Positions 28,371 through 40,732 of a stretch of 64,000 nucleotides of DNA are shown piece after piece. How positions within the stretch are numbered: the stretch's first letter is position 1; every line of letters starts with the position of its first letter. The notes under the pieces are model-generated. The model saw only the letters and a program-made list of their open reading frames with translations, made no database searches and was not told where the DNA came from. The position numbers and the translations under genes are program-made. The stretch is taken from NCBI RefSeq assembly GCF_051622035.1, contig NC_135357.1, positions 19,651,256 through 19,715,255 on the forward strand, written 5' to 3'. This stretch comes from Arctopsyche grandis (Eukaryota > Arthropoda > Insecta > Trichoptera > Hydropsychidae).

Positions 28371-31300
28371 CTAAACTGCTGTTTCATCAGCAGTTTCGAT
28401 TCTGGGAAACGGCTTAACAAGTTCTGCTGTTACTTTATTCGGCTGTGGTTCCTGAACACACTCTTCGCTAACATCAGATGTAGGATTTAGAGTCAATTCA
28501 GCCAGTGCCCCCAGTATTGAATCTGGATTCAAATCACTTTCACCTTCACCCTAAAAAAAAAATCATCATTTATAACAAACACTTATAGTTAACAAGTATG
28601 TATTCCTTTCATGAAAATAAAACAAACTGCTTACTGATGGGGACGTTGGTTTGGTGAAGTGAAGATAACAATAACCTTTGTAGCCCTAAACGCAAAAATA
28701 TGAATATTAAAATTGATTCCAAACATGTACACATATTTAACAGAACTAATTCATTCAGCACAAACCTTCCATGTAATGAAACTAGGTTTCACATGTCGTT
28801 CGGTTAAGGCAGTCTTCAGATCCCTTATGCGCACAACTCGATCAATGCTCGTTAACTAATTGAGAAATAAGAGTTAAAAATACAAAACAATACAAATTAA
28901 ATTAAATAAAAATAAGCACCCCTTCCCCCCCTTACCTTGATACTAAAGTCTAAAGGTTGCATCGGGCGGTGGTATGGTAAGCGTCGCTTATGTCTAGTAG
29001 TAGTATCTGGAGAAATATTTCCACTTTCACCACCTACTTCATTTTCGCCTACGAATAAAAAAAAAGGTAAGATATGATGAAAGAATTAAATTTTATAAGC
29101 AAAACTTTAACTTAAAAAAATTTTATTTACCAGTGTCATTAGTTTGTCTTTTTTGGAAACGGCGGAAATGAGGTGGTCCAAATCGTTTTTTGCGATTACG
29201 ATTGCCAGATTCAGCTTCTCCTGCCTTAAAAAAAAATAATAACCGAATAAATAAGAATAAAATTGAAATTAATAATATAATATCAAAATATGACAATTAC
29301 TTCATTATGTTCACTTTCACTGGGATCATTTGATCTATTAAAACGTTCCTTCTTTCTCCTATTGCCACTCTCCATATCAGAACTTTCTTCTTTCAACACG
29401 CATGGCTTTCCGTTACTAAAATTGGATTTTAAAAAATTATATAGACTAATGCAAAAAAACATACATTTATTTGTAATGTGTATAATAAAATTTAGTTAGT
29501 ATATAAGCATAAAATAAATGGCAGTGAAAATGTAGTGGATATATGATAAATATTTATATATTAAATCATTTGATTGAAATAATCACTTTTTCAATATGTT
29601 TATGCTCATAATAACTACATTAATTGAACTTGTACTGACGTTATTTCTTTCTCCCTGAAGTCTGCAAGGAATGGTAAACGCTTCAATTTTCTGGGATTAA
29701 TCATATTCCACATGATTCCAGTGGCAGTTTTATTCGATTCTTTCTTAATGTCAATTATCTGTGTTGGAGTTACGATTATATCTACAGGAATGTCATGCTC
29801 ACCAAATAACTCAGCTGGCAATGTATCAAATACCTATAACAATAAGTAAAAATTGAAAATCAAAAATATTCACTATTTACATATATATTATGTTTACTAT
29901 GAACGTAAATACGCATATATATAAAAATTGGAATTAAAAATGTATTTTTAGTACCTGATGGTCATGAACTGTAGTAATTATTTTTGTTTCAGAGCTTATG
30001 AACTTTTTCTCCATTAAATAAGCATAGCACAAGTCAATTGAACCTAAAAAAATAATAACATTTTAAAACAAAACATATTTTTCATATCAGTATGATTATC
30101 ATTTCATATGTATTATAAAATGAAATCTCAATTTTGCATTAAAAATAAAGAAAAAATGTGATTACTCAACACTAACTCACCATTTCCTTTGCCAATATGC
30201 TGCCCTTCTTTAGATATTGCTACTGATCCAACAACCCATAGATCAATATTCACATCTTCATCAGACTCTAAAAAATAATCGAGATATTAACATTTGAAAT
30301 AAATATTAGTTAACTGTTTCATAAAATCAATTTTCACTTACCTAGCTTTACACCATATTCGTCTAAGCCTTGTCGAGTTACGACAGTCTTCAAATCAAGA
30401 TTATCCTCTCCAGCGGGCAAATCAATACGTATCAATAGTTGCTTCTGTGGTTTGGGATTAAGCAAATATAATCCTTTACCCTCTTCAAGACATGCCAATC
30501 TAAATTAATAAACATTATTAAAGAAAATTTGGACTAAATAAATGTAGCAAAAATAAAATCAAACAAATAAGAATATTAACCTTAAGCCTTCGTGTAACTT
30601 ATCGGTATTCACGAGAATATTTTTTGCGTTCTTAAAGGCATCCTGTGATGTAAGTAATTGGGCTGCTTCTTGTGCGCCTTTAAAACCTGGGATACGGTTA
30701 TAAGGACGTCGCAAAGTGGTTGCAGCACGATTTACTCGCAATGATTGCCAAGCTTTGTTGCGATACAAACTTTTCCCAATATCTGTAGCTTCTAAAACAG
30801 ATAGCCCAAACATTAATTTTAAAATGCTTAACTTAATAAGTTTTAAATAATTGCAATAATAAAAAAATTATTTACCCTTTGTCGATGTAAGTCTTCTTCT
30901 TCTATAAAAATACGTCCTGCGTGGTTGTCTTTCTTGTTTGCCATTGGGATCAGCCGACTCTCCATCAACAGGCTGTAAAAAAAATTGTATTTTTGTCATT
31001 CTACTGACATTCTCAGAAAATACCAAAATAATATATTAAAGGAATGAACATGAACCTCGTATTGTTCACTTTCACTGTGAACTCCATTGGGTTGTTTACG
31101 ATATCTAGGTCCTTGCCAACGTCGATTATTAGCATATCGTCCACGGTAATAACGTCTGAAACCTCCGTTCTCCCTTTCACGTTCCGTATCAGATTCAGCT
31201 TTTAATTCACAAGTATCGCCATTTCTATGAAATAATATAAAACACGTTTTAATATTTTTGTTCAAGTAATTATAAATATAAAGACTATTAAAATAATATA

Positions 31301-34300
31301 AAAACAATAAATACACATAATTATTAAACAACTTACTCAATTTCCTTGTCTCTAAGTTGAGAAACAAGTTGATTAAATTTCAATTTGGAGGGGGAAATCA
31401 AATTCCAAATTATACCAGGTGGTTTTTGACAATTTGTTTTAATGACCTGAGTTGGAGTTACTATCATATCAACTGGAAAATCGTGAGGACCAACAATATT
31501 TGCAGGAACAGGATCAACAATCTAAATTTTTTTTAATATAAATTAATTACAAAATATTTATTTATAGACACCTTAAAAAGGTTTCAGCTAAATCTCTAAA
31601 TATTATCAATCAAACAATTAAAAATATATATACCTGAGAATCATGCACAGTAGTCATGATAATAGTATTAGATTGTATCATTTTTAGCTGTGTCAGAACC
31701 GCTAAATACAGATCAACATATCCTAAAAGCAAACAAAATCATTTGATCATGGAATTTTTTTTTTCTCAATACTACGTATACGTTATAAAAGAAAACAAAC
31801 CTCTGCCTCGACCAATTCGTACACCTTCTTTCGAAACCGCCACAGATCCAAGAATTACCAAATCTAATTCAACTTTCTCGTTCACTCCTGATGAAAATTA
31901 AAATCCCCATATTGACATAAATGTTTTTCAAGTATTTAAATTTCATAAACAGATATTACCGAAAAATTATACTACACATACCAATAACTTGGCCAAATTT
32001 TTCCAGTCCTTTTAAAGTTAAAGCTTCACGAAACGTTTCTTCAGTTGCATCATCCTCTAGCTTTAAACGTGTCATAAGATACTTCTGCAGATATGGCACT
32101 TGAACGTATAAAGTTTTACCAGCTTGTAAACAAGCCATCCTAAAAGAAAATTAAAATATATTTTGAGCTGTGAACATGTGCAAATAAATAATTGTGTCAA
32201 TTTAATTGAATTAACACAATAGTAATATTTAAATAAACAGAATTTTTACTCACTTAATACTCTCTTGAGCCTTATCATATCCCACAAGAATATTTGTTGC
32301 ATTTTTGAAAACGTCCTGTTCTTTCAAATTCGCAACAGGATCATCGGAATCGGTAAACCAAGGAATACAATTGTAATAGCTATATCTGACCTTTGCAGAT
32401 ATTTGATTCTTGCGCACTTGCTTCCATATACCACTGCGTATACCCTTTTTTGTCACCTCCACAGCTGTAAGTAAAAATTTTCATTTCAATGTTTATTTAG
32501 AACAAATAGCATCCCGTCTATAGCTCATTAGTGCAATTAGCGTATTTTACTAATGCAGTTTTTAAGTGCATACATAAAAAATTCAGGCCTAGTGTTTTAA
32601 GCGCATTTATACATGCTTGAAAACAATAAGTATATAAGAATGTGGATGAATAACAAATTTGAATATAGACCAAAAGTTATGTTACCAACACAACTGTGTA
32701 AATACTAAACCAAAACTGTATGACGGGAAATTTATTCGTCATCAACATAATCAAGGTTATCATATAAAATAAATATTAACTTAAAAATTGAGGTCCAAAT
32801 TTCTCACAATAGTATTTTATCTATCGATAATTCGTATGCAAATAAAAAGTAGTAAAGTTCCAACAATCAAAATTTTCAAAAATAAGTTCTAAAAAATCCC
32901 GATAATTCAATTTGTTCTGCAGATGTCTTAGATGCAAAACTCAATAGCTCATTTCCAGCAATTCCAGATTATTCAATCATCTATCCCTCACAGCCTTGTG
33001 TAATTCAATAGTATATCTAATATTCTAATTATACAAATAACACAAATGTTATAATTTTAATACTTAAACATATGTACGTACACGATTGTTTTTGATCAAT
33101 ATTTAACTGATTAACTTAAGTGGAATACCTTGAAATGGTGCAACAAATTGTAAAGATGTGACAAAACAACATGAAGAGGTTATACAATGACCTCATTCAG
33201 AGATTGTTACTAATGATCGCACAAATCATTGCAAATGATTATTATCAGTGTATGAAAATACTTACATATAACAGTTTCTTTTCAATGAGAGGTTAACGGG
33301 AGAGAATAAACATAATTGATAAAATGTTATCTTTAGCATAGAACTATTATGGATACAGTCAAATAAATGTAATACTTTGCAGTATTCAAATACAAACAGT
33401 GTTGTTTTAAACATAATATTAACAGGAGGAAAAAGGTTATTTGGTTCATTGATAATATAAAATTTAACGCTCTAATAAACTTTGAACTTTAAGGTGCATA
33501 ATAAACATAAACGGTACTGTCCCATTATCTGGAAACATTTCTTATGAACAAAACATATTCTTATATTCATTTGTTCACATTTAAAAACGAACTTATTTGT
33601 TCTACCAAAAATGAACTTTCTTTATATGTTGGGTCAATTCTATCAAATCCTGCTAGGAGGAATTAGGCATAACCGTCAGCTGAAATTACTACATGAAAAA
33701 AAAAAACAACCAAAATAGTAGAAAGGAGGATCAATCGTCGAAATCCACCAAAGCTGCTTACAAAGAAGAATAATGCCAATAGAATACTTCCAATATCGGA
33801 TTTTTGGGGGACTCGCGAATGTTCAGTCGAAGTGACTGGCTGCAGTGTAGAAATGTTAAAAAATCTTGAATTTGAACATTGCTAAGTCAATCATTGCTAC
33901 AACTTGGCTAAACCGCACACTGGTGTCCACACTCAAGAGCTAAATTATTTCAAGTCATATTTGGCTGAATAAATTTGGAGACAGCTGGTTGAAAACGACA
34001 TGTTCAAGTCATTTTTAGATGCAATCAAAAGTACTTTGGTATTGAATTGCAATAAAATTCAAAATGATTGTACTCACATAAGTTTATCTAATTGTTGAAA
34101 CAATGGGTTCGATTTTGTTTTAGTAAAAATATATATGTATTTTATTTAAAGTATAGAAATATAGAAATGCTTCCGGACGATGAAAGAGTACCAAATTAAT
34201 TAAATTTCAAATATTTTAAAATAGAGTATTGTTACGTTATAGCTAATAAAGGTAAATTACTATCTAATTTTCCTCCATTGATTTATGATATTATTGTAAT

Positions 34301-35634
34301 TGTAATATTTTATATAAATCCACATTTGATTTCGTTTATCATTTAATCTGTGATACATTTTTTTGTTTACGCTCGTTCTACATGTAACTCAAATACAATG
34401 AACTCATTTTAAACAGAATTGGATACGTAATAATATGCCGACATTGCAAATATAATCCGACACATAACCATTATCAATTTTGTTGCAAGAAGTTTTGCAA
34501 CGTGTATGCAAAGTATAACATTACATTTATTCGTTCGACAATCTACCCAAGTAAATATTAAATGGTGCAAAGGTGAAATCAAATCGAAGTTCAAACTGCT
34601 TTGTATGTAGTGGGATCAAAAATTTTAATGTGAAAATTTATTAAAAACAAACAAACAACGTTTTTATTAGCAGTGTTTTTTTTGGGTTTTTTTGTAAATG
34701 TACCATTTCAAGTATGAGAATTTTTTTAAATTAAAAGAAAAAACAAAAGCATATACGATTTACACAAAAAAAAGAATACGATTTATAGAATGAAACAAAA
34801 GAATATAAATTTCAATCGAGACTAAGTTTTAGAGATGTATGAGCATGATTTTTTTTTTCTATTTCGTATACATTTACAAAATCGTCTAAAACCTAGCTTG
34901 TTACAATTTCAGAACGGCCATTCGCTAAATAAATTCCGCCGTTTCAAGCTAAAAAAACATGAATAAGCATTTCGTACGTCTACAAACTGAACGCACCCAT
35001 ATAAATGGAACTCTGTTGAAAAAAAATCAGAATCCTTTGTCGCACTCGTACAACAAATATTCAAACCAAAACACTACTGCATTTCGTTGAGAAAAAAAAA
35101 ACAAAAATAAAAGAAAAATGGCGGACTCGAGTCGCGCAATTTGAGGTTAAGTTGCCGGGCCGAATTCGAAGAGTGCGCTTCGAATGCAACAGAGCGTCAT
35201 AGAATAGGCTGACGCTGAAGGTCACACGACGAGAGGGGAGGGGAGTAGGGGAAGAGGGCAAGAGGGAAAAAGCGGTGCGGCGGGAATGATGAGTCAGTGG
35301 CAGTGGCAGTGGCAGTGGCTAGGTTATGGCGCAATGTCTACCTACAGCCGCAGGTAGTTAGCCTCGAGGCCGGCATCCCCGAGCGTTCGTGCAGAGCGCG
35401 CGGTTGGGTGCGGGTGCGGGTGCGGGCGCGGGCGCGGGGTATGGGGTGAGGCACGTGGGGCTCGCGATCGCACACGTGCAGACAGGCGAAGGGGTTCGCG
35501 TTCGCGTTCGCGCACGCGCACGCGGTGTTTCCATACTCACGCGAGGTTTCGGACGCGTGCGAGCTGTCTCCGTTCATGTTGGCGTGAACGCGTTCGCGTT
35601 CGCCCTCGTCGGCCGGCGCCATGGGAGCTGACAT
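28371..35634 (-). CDS. MTHFSD: MTHFSD-type protein with duplicated MTHFS-like domain
   Basis: Nineteen coding exons, in gene order: 35634-35541, 32464-32254, 32139-31982, 31887-31801, 31722-31634, 31521-31337, 31224-31056, 30972-30876, 30791-30581, 30499-30342, 30267-30181, 30043-29955, 29833-29640, 29415-29301, 29224-29131, 29048-28936, 28855-28766, 28685-28635 and 28550-28371. All borders are AG/GT, all phases agree, and the sum is 2472 nt (823 residues). Residues about 33-275 and 364-610 each match the 5-formyl-THF cyclo-ligase-like fold of MTHFSD. Markers are PWFTDSDDP or RIPGFKGAQEAAQ, GSVAVSKEG or GSVAISKEG, TVHDSQ or TVHDHQ, PVDMIVTPTQV or PVDIIVTPTQI, and GIIWNLI or GIMWNMI. Each copy is followed by an Arg/Tyr/Phe-rich linker. 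Residues about 718-764 form a short RRM-like segment (VRIRDLKTAL, GYCYLHF), as in vertebrate MTHFSD. The canonical GYYDR motif of active synthetase is absent, so enzymatic activity is doubtful; RNA binding is plausible. The start was chosen at MSAPMAPAD; downstream in-frame ATGs are also possible. I could not say whether the duplication is known in insects. Confidence 0.93.
29640..30791 (-). repeat. second MTHFS-like exon block of the duplicated gene
   Basis: Five exons of 211, 158, 87, 89 and 194 nt encode the second domain copy, with the same phases as the first block. The loop here reads HIGKGNGSID, so it has lost the aromatic residue kept in copy one. The two copies are clearly diverged at protein level, which argues against an assembly artefact. 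Confidence 0.93.
31337..32464 (-). repeat. first MTHFS-like exon block of the duplicated gene
   Basis: Five exons of 211, 158, 87, 89 and 185 nt encode the first domain copy. The first four match, in length and in intron phase (2, 1, 1, 0), the exons at 30791-29955. The glycine-rich loop here reads RIGRGRGYVD. Confidence 0.93.
32465..35540. other. intron 1 of the MTHFSD-type gene, 3.1 kb
   Basis: It separates a short 5' coding exon in GC-rich DNA from the body of the gene. The intron is AT-rich. No additional exon or clear transposon was recognised. The segment near 33700-34040 is less AT-biased but has no readable frame. Confidence 0.6.
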
Positions 35635-35945
35635 GCGAGCGTGAGTTTTGATGAGCTGTGCGAATACGACGCGACCAGTGTGGAGTCGAGTGTCGAATGT
35701 CGAATGCCGAGAGCCGAGGTCTGATGCACGCCTTCGCCGGCAACGGCAATGGCAATGGCAATAGCAATAGCAATAGCAAGCAGCAACCCGGCAACACAGC
35801 AACGAAGCTCGCACGTCGCACGTCGCAGTGTCGCACAGCGCCGAACAACGCACCAAACAAGCGCGCCCCAAGCCGCCTCTTTTGCGGCCATGCGCTCGCG
35901 CTGTACACGCACGCAGCCGGCAACAATGTCCTCGTGATCAAAACT
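35220..35945 (-). promoter_or_regulatory. CpG-rich promoter and first exon region
   Basis: This block is strikingly GC- and CpG-rich against an AT-rich background. It contains short tandem motifs: GGCAGT near 35297-35320, GGGTGC and GGGCGC near 35405-35440, GTTCGC near 35495-35515, and GGCAAT or AGCAAT near 35745-35780. It holds the first coding exon of the MTHFSD-type gene (35634-35541), so the upstream part is probably the 5' UTR and promoter. Several long open frames occur on both strands, but they are by-products of the composition. Confidence 0.6.
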
Positions 35946-37499
35946 CGTGGGTAGTTTCTATATTTATTCGTTCACTGATTTAATTAAACTTCACCGTAAA
36001 AATTGTTCAAATCACTCGATTTTATTTTTTCCAGCCGACTTTTTTATACTTTTCATGCCGCTAGAAAAATCGAAGAAAAAAATTTAAATGCGGTAGGTAG
36101 GTTCGATTAAATCACAAGTACTTTGCGTTATCGGGAACTATTAAAAAAATCATAAATTCATATTTACATATTTATGTAGAAACAAAATTTTGATCAAAAC
36201 TTACATTCCGAAGATAAGAAAATTTTGAATACTTGCCGTCTCCAAATGAATTCGGCCAAATACAACTAAAAATCAATAAAACGATCCCTAATTCATCTTG
36301 TAGTTATAACTAAATCTAAATAAATTATTAAACATATTTCGATATTCACCAAATTTGTCGTTATCGATATATCTGCACTGTGGTCATCCAATTTAAATTA
36401 AGTACCAAATGTATGAAAATATCGCGTTTTTTTTAAGGTTCCTGATAGTAGAAAATATCTTATTATATACTTCATTACCATTATTTACAGCTTTTCATAC
36501 AGTTTTCATTTCAGCTTTTCAATAATTACAGCATTTCAATTGATTTTCCACTAAATTTTTATCAATTTAAAAAAAAATCAAATTGAGAAGGGGGGGGGGG
36601 CTTCAATTGACTTGAACGGAATTTTTTTTTTAAATATTTTTATTTACATCAGTTTTATTAAAACTTGATTAAAATGTAAGTAAATATAAATATGGAACTT
36701 TATTAAAATAAATATGCAGAAAGATATTCTAAAAATAATTAACCAAATACATTTATTTTAATTAAATGATGAGTTAAATGCATTTACTATATCTCTATAA
36801 AAAAATTATACAAATCAAAAGAATCATTTCAAAAAATAAAAAAAACTACTTGAGATTTATGTAAAAGATTCAGTATAAATAAACAAATATGATCCAGTTT
36901 CATTTTTTTTAACTTTACCAATCTTACCAATAAAAAATAAAACAATATGTAAATAAATGTCATAATTGCTTCACAATTTGTGTAAAAAAAGTTATCTGAG
37001 TTTTATCAGTTTACTAATTGGGGTGTTGAATAAAATAATAAAATCACAAACGAAAACAAAATAATATATTATTAAAATATTACAATAAATGCTATAATAT
37101 GGAATTATAATGATATAATGAAATCTAAAATAAAATAATTTCATTTAATAATAATTACTATGTATAGACACAATACAAAAGCAGACCCTGTATTTTAAAT
37201 ATTATTTAAAAACAACATTGTAAAGAATTTTCAGTCACCAACACGACACTTGACTAATATATATTTAGACTAATTGACAAGAATATAATAATACAATATA
37301 TGTATATACTCTCCGAGCCTTTTTTTTTTCAGGAAATTAGCTTCAGCGGATTTTCCTGAATCTCCAAATAAGTTTTAACTTAATTGCAGTCTTATAATAT
37401 CGCAAGTACAATTTTTCTATGCCAACGCAACTGGAATTTTTTTCCGAATAGAACCTTATACCTTGTCATAGCATATTCCACAAAATATAATACGTACAG
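35946..37499. other. AT-rich intergenic DNA between MTHFSD-type gene and KCTD9
   Basis: No coding region was seen. A TATCGATA (DRE-like) motif lies at 36362-36369, about 730 bp upstream of the MTHFSD-type start, and a run of ten or more G lies near 36590-36600. The rest is simple AT-rich sequence. Confidence 0.5.
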
Positions 37500-37505
37500 T
37501 TTATT
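37500..37505 (-). terminator. candidate poly(A) signal of KCTD9
   Basis: AATAAA on the - strand begins six bases after the KCTD9 stop codon. If used, the 3' UTR would be only a few tens of bases. Other AATAAA hexamers lie further downstream. Confidence 0.3.
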
Positions 37506-37511
37506 AAAAAT

Positions 37512-39533
37512 TTATCGCACAGTTTGTGACATGTGTAAAGGCGTTAACATGAATTCAAACGTAGCATCTTTAAGATTGGCTCCTCTCAAATTAGCTTCTT
37601 GTAAGTCACTTCCAGATAAATCACAATTCTGAAATAATAAAATTGCAATGCTCAATGAAAAATAAATATTATTTAGGAAATGGGTAGATTGTAACTATGA
37701 TAAATTGGAATTCCCAGAAGGAAAGCAGATTAAATGATAAAAAGTACAAAGTAAAAATTGTTGATAAATTTAATGTTTATTCACATTAAAACTCAATTAC
37801 AACCTCAAGATCAGCCCCAGCAAGAACTGCAGCTCTCAAGTCACAATTTTGTAAATTGGCGTTTTTCAATGTAGCCACCCTCAAATTAACACCAGCCATA
37901 TTGCTTCCTTCCATATTTGCACCTAAAATTTCATATTGATTAAATGTTTTCGGAATGAAAATGAGAACAAATATACTGTGTGTTGAAACACACCTCTTAG
38001 ATTGACACCTTCAAAAACAGTTCGAATACCCGATGGATCTTCTAAATTACATCCTTTAAGATTGGCTCCTATAGTATACATATAAAATATCATTGAAAGG
38101 AAGATAAGAAAATGTATGTATGATATATCTAAATATTTTTAAAATTTACCTTCCATATTTGCACACAACGCTTTAACTCCAAGCAGCTGAGCTCCTTCTA
38201 AATTTGAATGAGATAAATCCGCTCTTTCTAAACAACAATATGACAGATTTGCACCAATCAAATTGCATTGAGTTAAACAGGCATACTAAAAAATATATTA
38301 AAATTTTATTAATTTTCGTAAAAAGCATAGATATACAATACATAGATGGACCCTGACGCCTGCTTTTGATCGGAGATCTTGTCGTCACTAACTGAGGGGT
38401 GCGGGGGGTTTAACTAGAGGGGAAGTTGGGGAAAAAAAGGTTTTTTTCCCTACGACGCAGCGGTCGTCGTTTTTTTCACCACTTCCCCGCTAGTTAAACC
38501 CCCCGCACCCCTCAGTTAGTGACAACAAGATCTCCTCAATATCTATGCAATATCAACCTTCCGACTTAGAAGCTAACTAGTTACTGAGAGAAAGTGTGCA
38601 TGCGCCATGTATTTTGCATGCGCCAACAGGGAGACCGGCATAAAACGTGAGGGCGTATCTATGTATTATACATCTATGGTAAAAAGACATGTATATACAA
38701 TATTTGGAAATGGAAAATTTACCTTAAAATTAATATTCCTTAAATCTAATTTATATAAATCTGCTCCTTCTAAATTAACACCTTGAAATCTAAGGTCATC
38801 ATTAGTGGTAGTTCCGATGAGAACTCTGACAACTTCTTTTCTAGTTAACGGAGCATTGTCTTTAGTCTTGGCTAATTCATTTTGAATATACGTCTCAAGT
38901 TGAGGCACCATTGTTTCAATTCCTATGATCAATGGTAAAAATTTATATTGTGAAAAATTAAAAGCAACATTTTATCGTAAGAAAATATAAGTAACATGTC
39001 AATAACATACCATAAAATTCAGCTTCTTCCAATACACCTCTAGGATTGACGTTTTTGTCTATAATGATTTGTCCATTACGCAGATAATTCAAAATAGGTT
39101 CAAAATATAAGGGACTTCTATCTATAAGATATGCCCCAGTCGAGTCTCGTAAGCTGGGCTTCATTAAATAATGATCATTTTCTTCGGCAAACATTCGAGC
39201 TAACATTGAGAAAGGCTCTTTCTCGGTTATGTTCAACTTGGAGGTTGTAAAATGTTTTCCTCCAACATTGAGAGTGATCCAACCGTCAGAAGGAGTGGAC
39301 GCTTTGCTGATATAGTTCTCACCTGTGGACACGTAGAGAATATCATCGTCGCGGATCAGGTCGACATCGTCCACTTCTCCACCGAATTTGGCAAAGATTC
39401 GTTTCGCATCTATGGACAATTTGTCACCGGCCTTATTCAGCAATTCTTCAAACGTACTAGGCAAGCTGATCAACTTCCCTCCGACTGCCTGTCCATTCCT
39501 AAAGACGGTGACGCGTCTCCTCGTATCTCCCAT
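37512..39533 (-). CDS. KCTD9: KCTD9, BTB and pentapeptide-repeat protein
   Basis: Six coding exons, in gene order: 39533-39011, 38922-38723, 38285-38150, 38068-37994, 37922-37804 and 37628-37512. Phases match throughout and give 389 residues, the same length as human KCTD9. Residues about 4-80 form the N-terminal KHA-like domain (RRRVTVFRNG, LIRDDDILYV). Residues about 95-190 form the BTB/T1 domain (WITLNVGGKHFTTSK, YLIDRSPLYFEPILNYLRNG). From about residue 220 to near the end there are A(D/N)LXX pentapeptide repeats such as GADLYKLDLRNINF and GANLKDATF. The C-terminus LTPLHMSQTVR matches the vertebrate end. Family members are adaptors for Cullin-3 ubiquitin ligases. The start was chosen at MGDTRRRV; an in-frame ATG exists 60 nt upstream but adds sequence not typical of the family. 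Confidence 0.97.
38326..38678. mobile_element. hAT-type MITE in KCTD9 intron 2
   Basis: The 353-bp element has 22-bp terminal inverted repeats starting CATAGAT (20 of 22 match). It is flanked by perfect 8-bp target duplications GTAAAAAG at 38318-38325 and 38679-38686. An 8-bp duplication is typical of hAT transposons. Inside, 38374-38426 and 38481-38533 are inverted copies of each other with 51 of 53 positions matching. There is no coding capacity. Confidence 0.88.
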
Positions 39534-40709
39534 CCTCAGTTCTTGTCTGGGTACTAAATAGATGATTTTGACGTTTCTCAACAAAGAACGCAACCATTAT
39601 TTTGACTAAATTTTGTATTTTCATACCAAATGTCATAGATGTCTCAATATAATAATAAACATACGTTCAATTAATAATATGTTGTTTTTTATTTAATGTT
39701 TTTTTTTTAAATAGGTATCTACTTAATACAAATTTCATATAATATTGAAATATTCATAATTGTGATTGTCAAACATAAAAATAAAACCAGCAGTCTTTTA
39801 AAAGTTATTATAATTTATTTTCGACACATTGATTAAGAGAGTTTTATAATCAAAAATTTATAATTCTGTAGTAGTAGTAATTCTTTTATGATAAGTAAAC
39901 CGAAAATTTTTCGGCTTACAGACCCTTTTCTAAATTATATTAGTAAGGAAAACCACCAATAGAGGCTGATAGAAAATTTGTGAAAATGCTGAACTGTATA
40001 TGCGACAAGCACTGATAAAAAAATATAACAAAATACTTCATAATTGACATGAATAATCAATTAGATGAAGGCCTCTGAAACGCGTTCATTAATAACCCAT
40101 TAAATAATCCTCATCTATCATATCTACATATCTAACTTAACATTTTTCCTTATTTCTTGCGACCTGACTTCCATCTTTATCACATTCTCTTTAATTACTA
40201 TTCGAGCACTTTTCATGTCCATTTTCATGACCTGACTATTACCATTTTAATTTCATTACTCGTCCAACAATGTCAGTTACTATAGTCATTTCTTTCAGTC
40301 ATATTTAGCTTTCTATCTCTTTACATATTTTCGACATATAATGTTTCCATACTTATTAAATTATATGCAATATTTTGGTATTAAATGCCAAAGGATAGTA
40401 ATACATTTTATATCCATATATTACACATACTTTCGGTAAGTACTTCTATATATTATACATATGAATGTATATAAAAATGAAATGAAATCGTCTGAATAGT
40501 TTCAGAAAGGGAAATAATTTATTTTCCGCTCCAGTAAATATATACGTATTACGTACATATGTACATACATTCGTATATTGAGCTACTGTGTAGTAATATT
40601 AGGTATACATATGTATTTGGTATATGTATTAGGTATACATATGTATTTGTGTAAAATATGTCACTAGGATGAAGCAATTGAATAGATTAAATTGCGAAAT
40701 TTGATCGTT

Positions 40710-40717
40710 TATCGATA
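40710..40717 (+). promoter_or_regulatory. DRE-like core promoter motif
   Basis: TATCGATA, the insect DRE/DREF core promoter motif, lies 16 bases upstream of an ATG at 40733. Placement this close to a start codon suggests a housekeeping-type promoter with a short 5' UTR. It is a single 8-mer, so chance cannot be excluded. Confidence 0.35.
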
Positions 40718-40732
40718 GTGTTTACATTGCAA

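Noticed and set aside
35338..35954. Several overlapping frames of 60-177 residues on both strands
   Set aside because: CpG-rich low-complexity DNA has few stop codons. Only 35634-35541 is supported, because it joins in phase to the next exon of the MTHFSD-type gene.
39534..39593. Upstream in-frame ATG of KCTD9 (MRSLLRN)
   Set aside because: It would add 20 residues not seen in the family. The ATG at 39533 gives 389 residues, matching the vertebrate protein.
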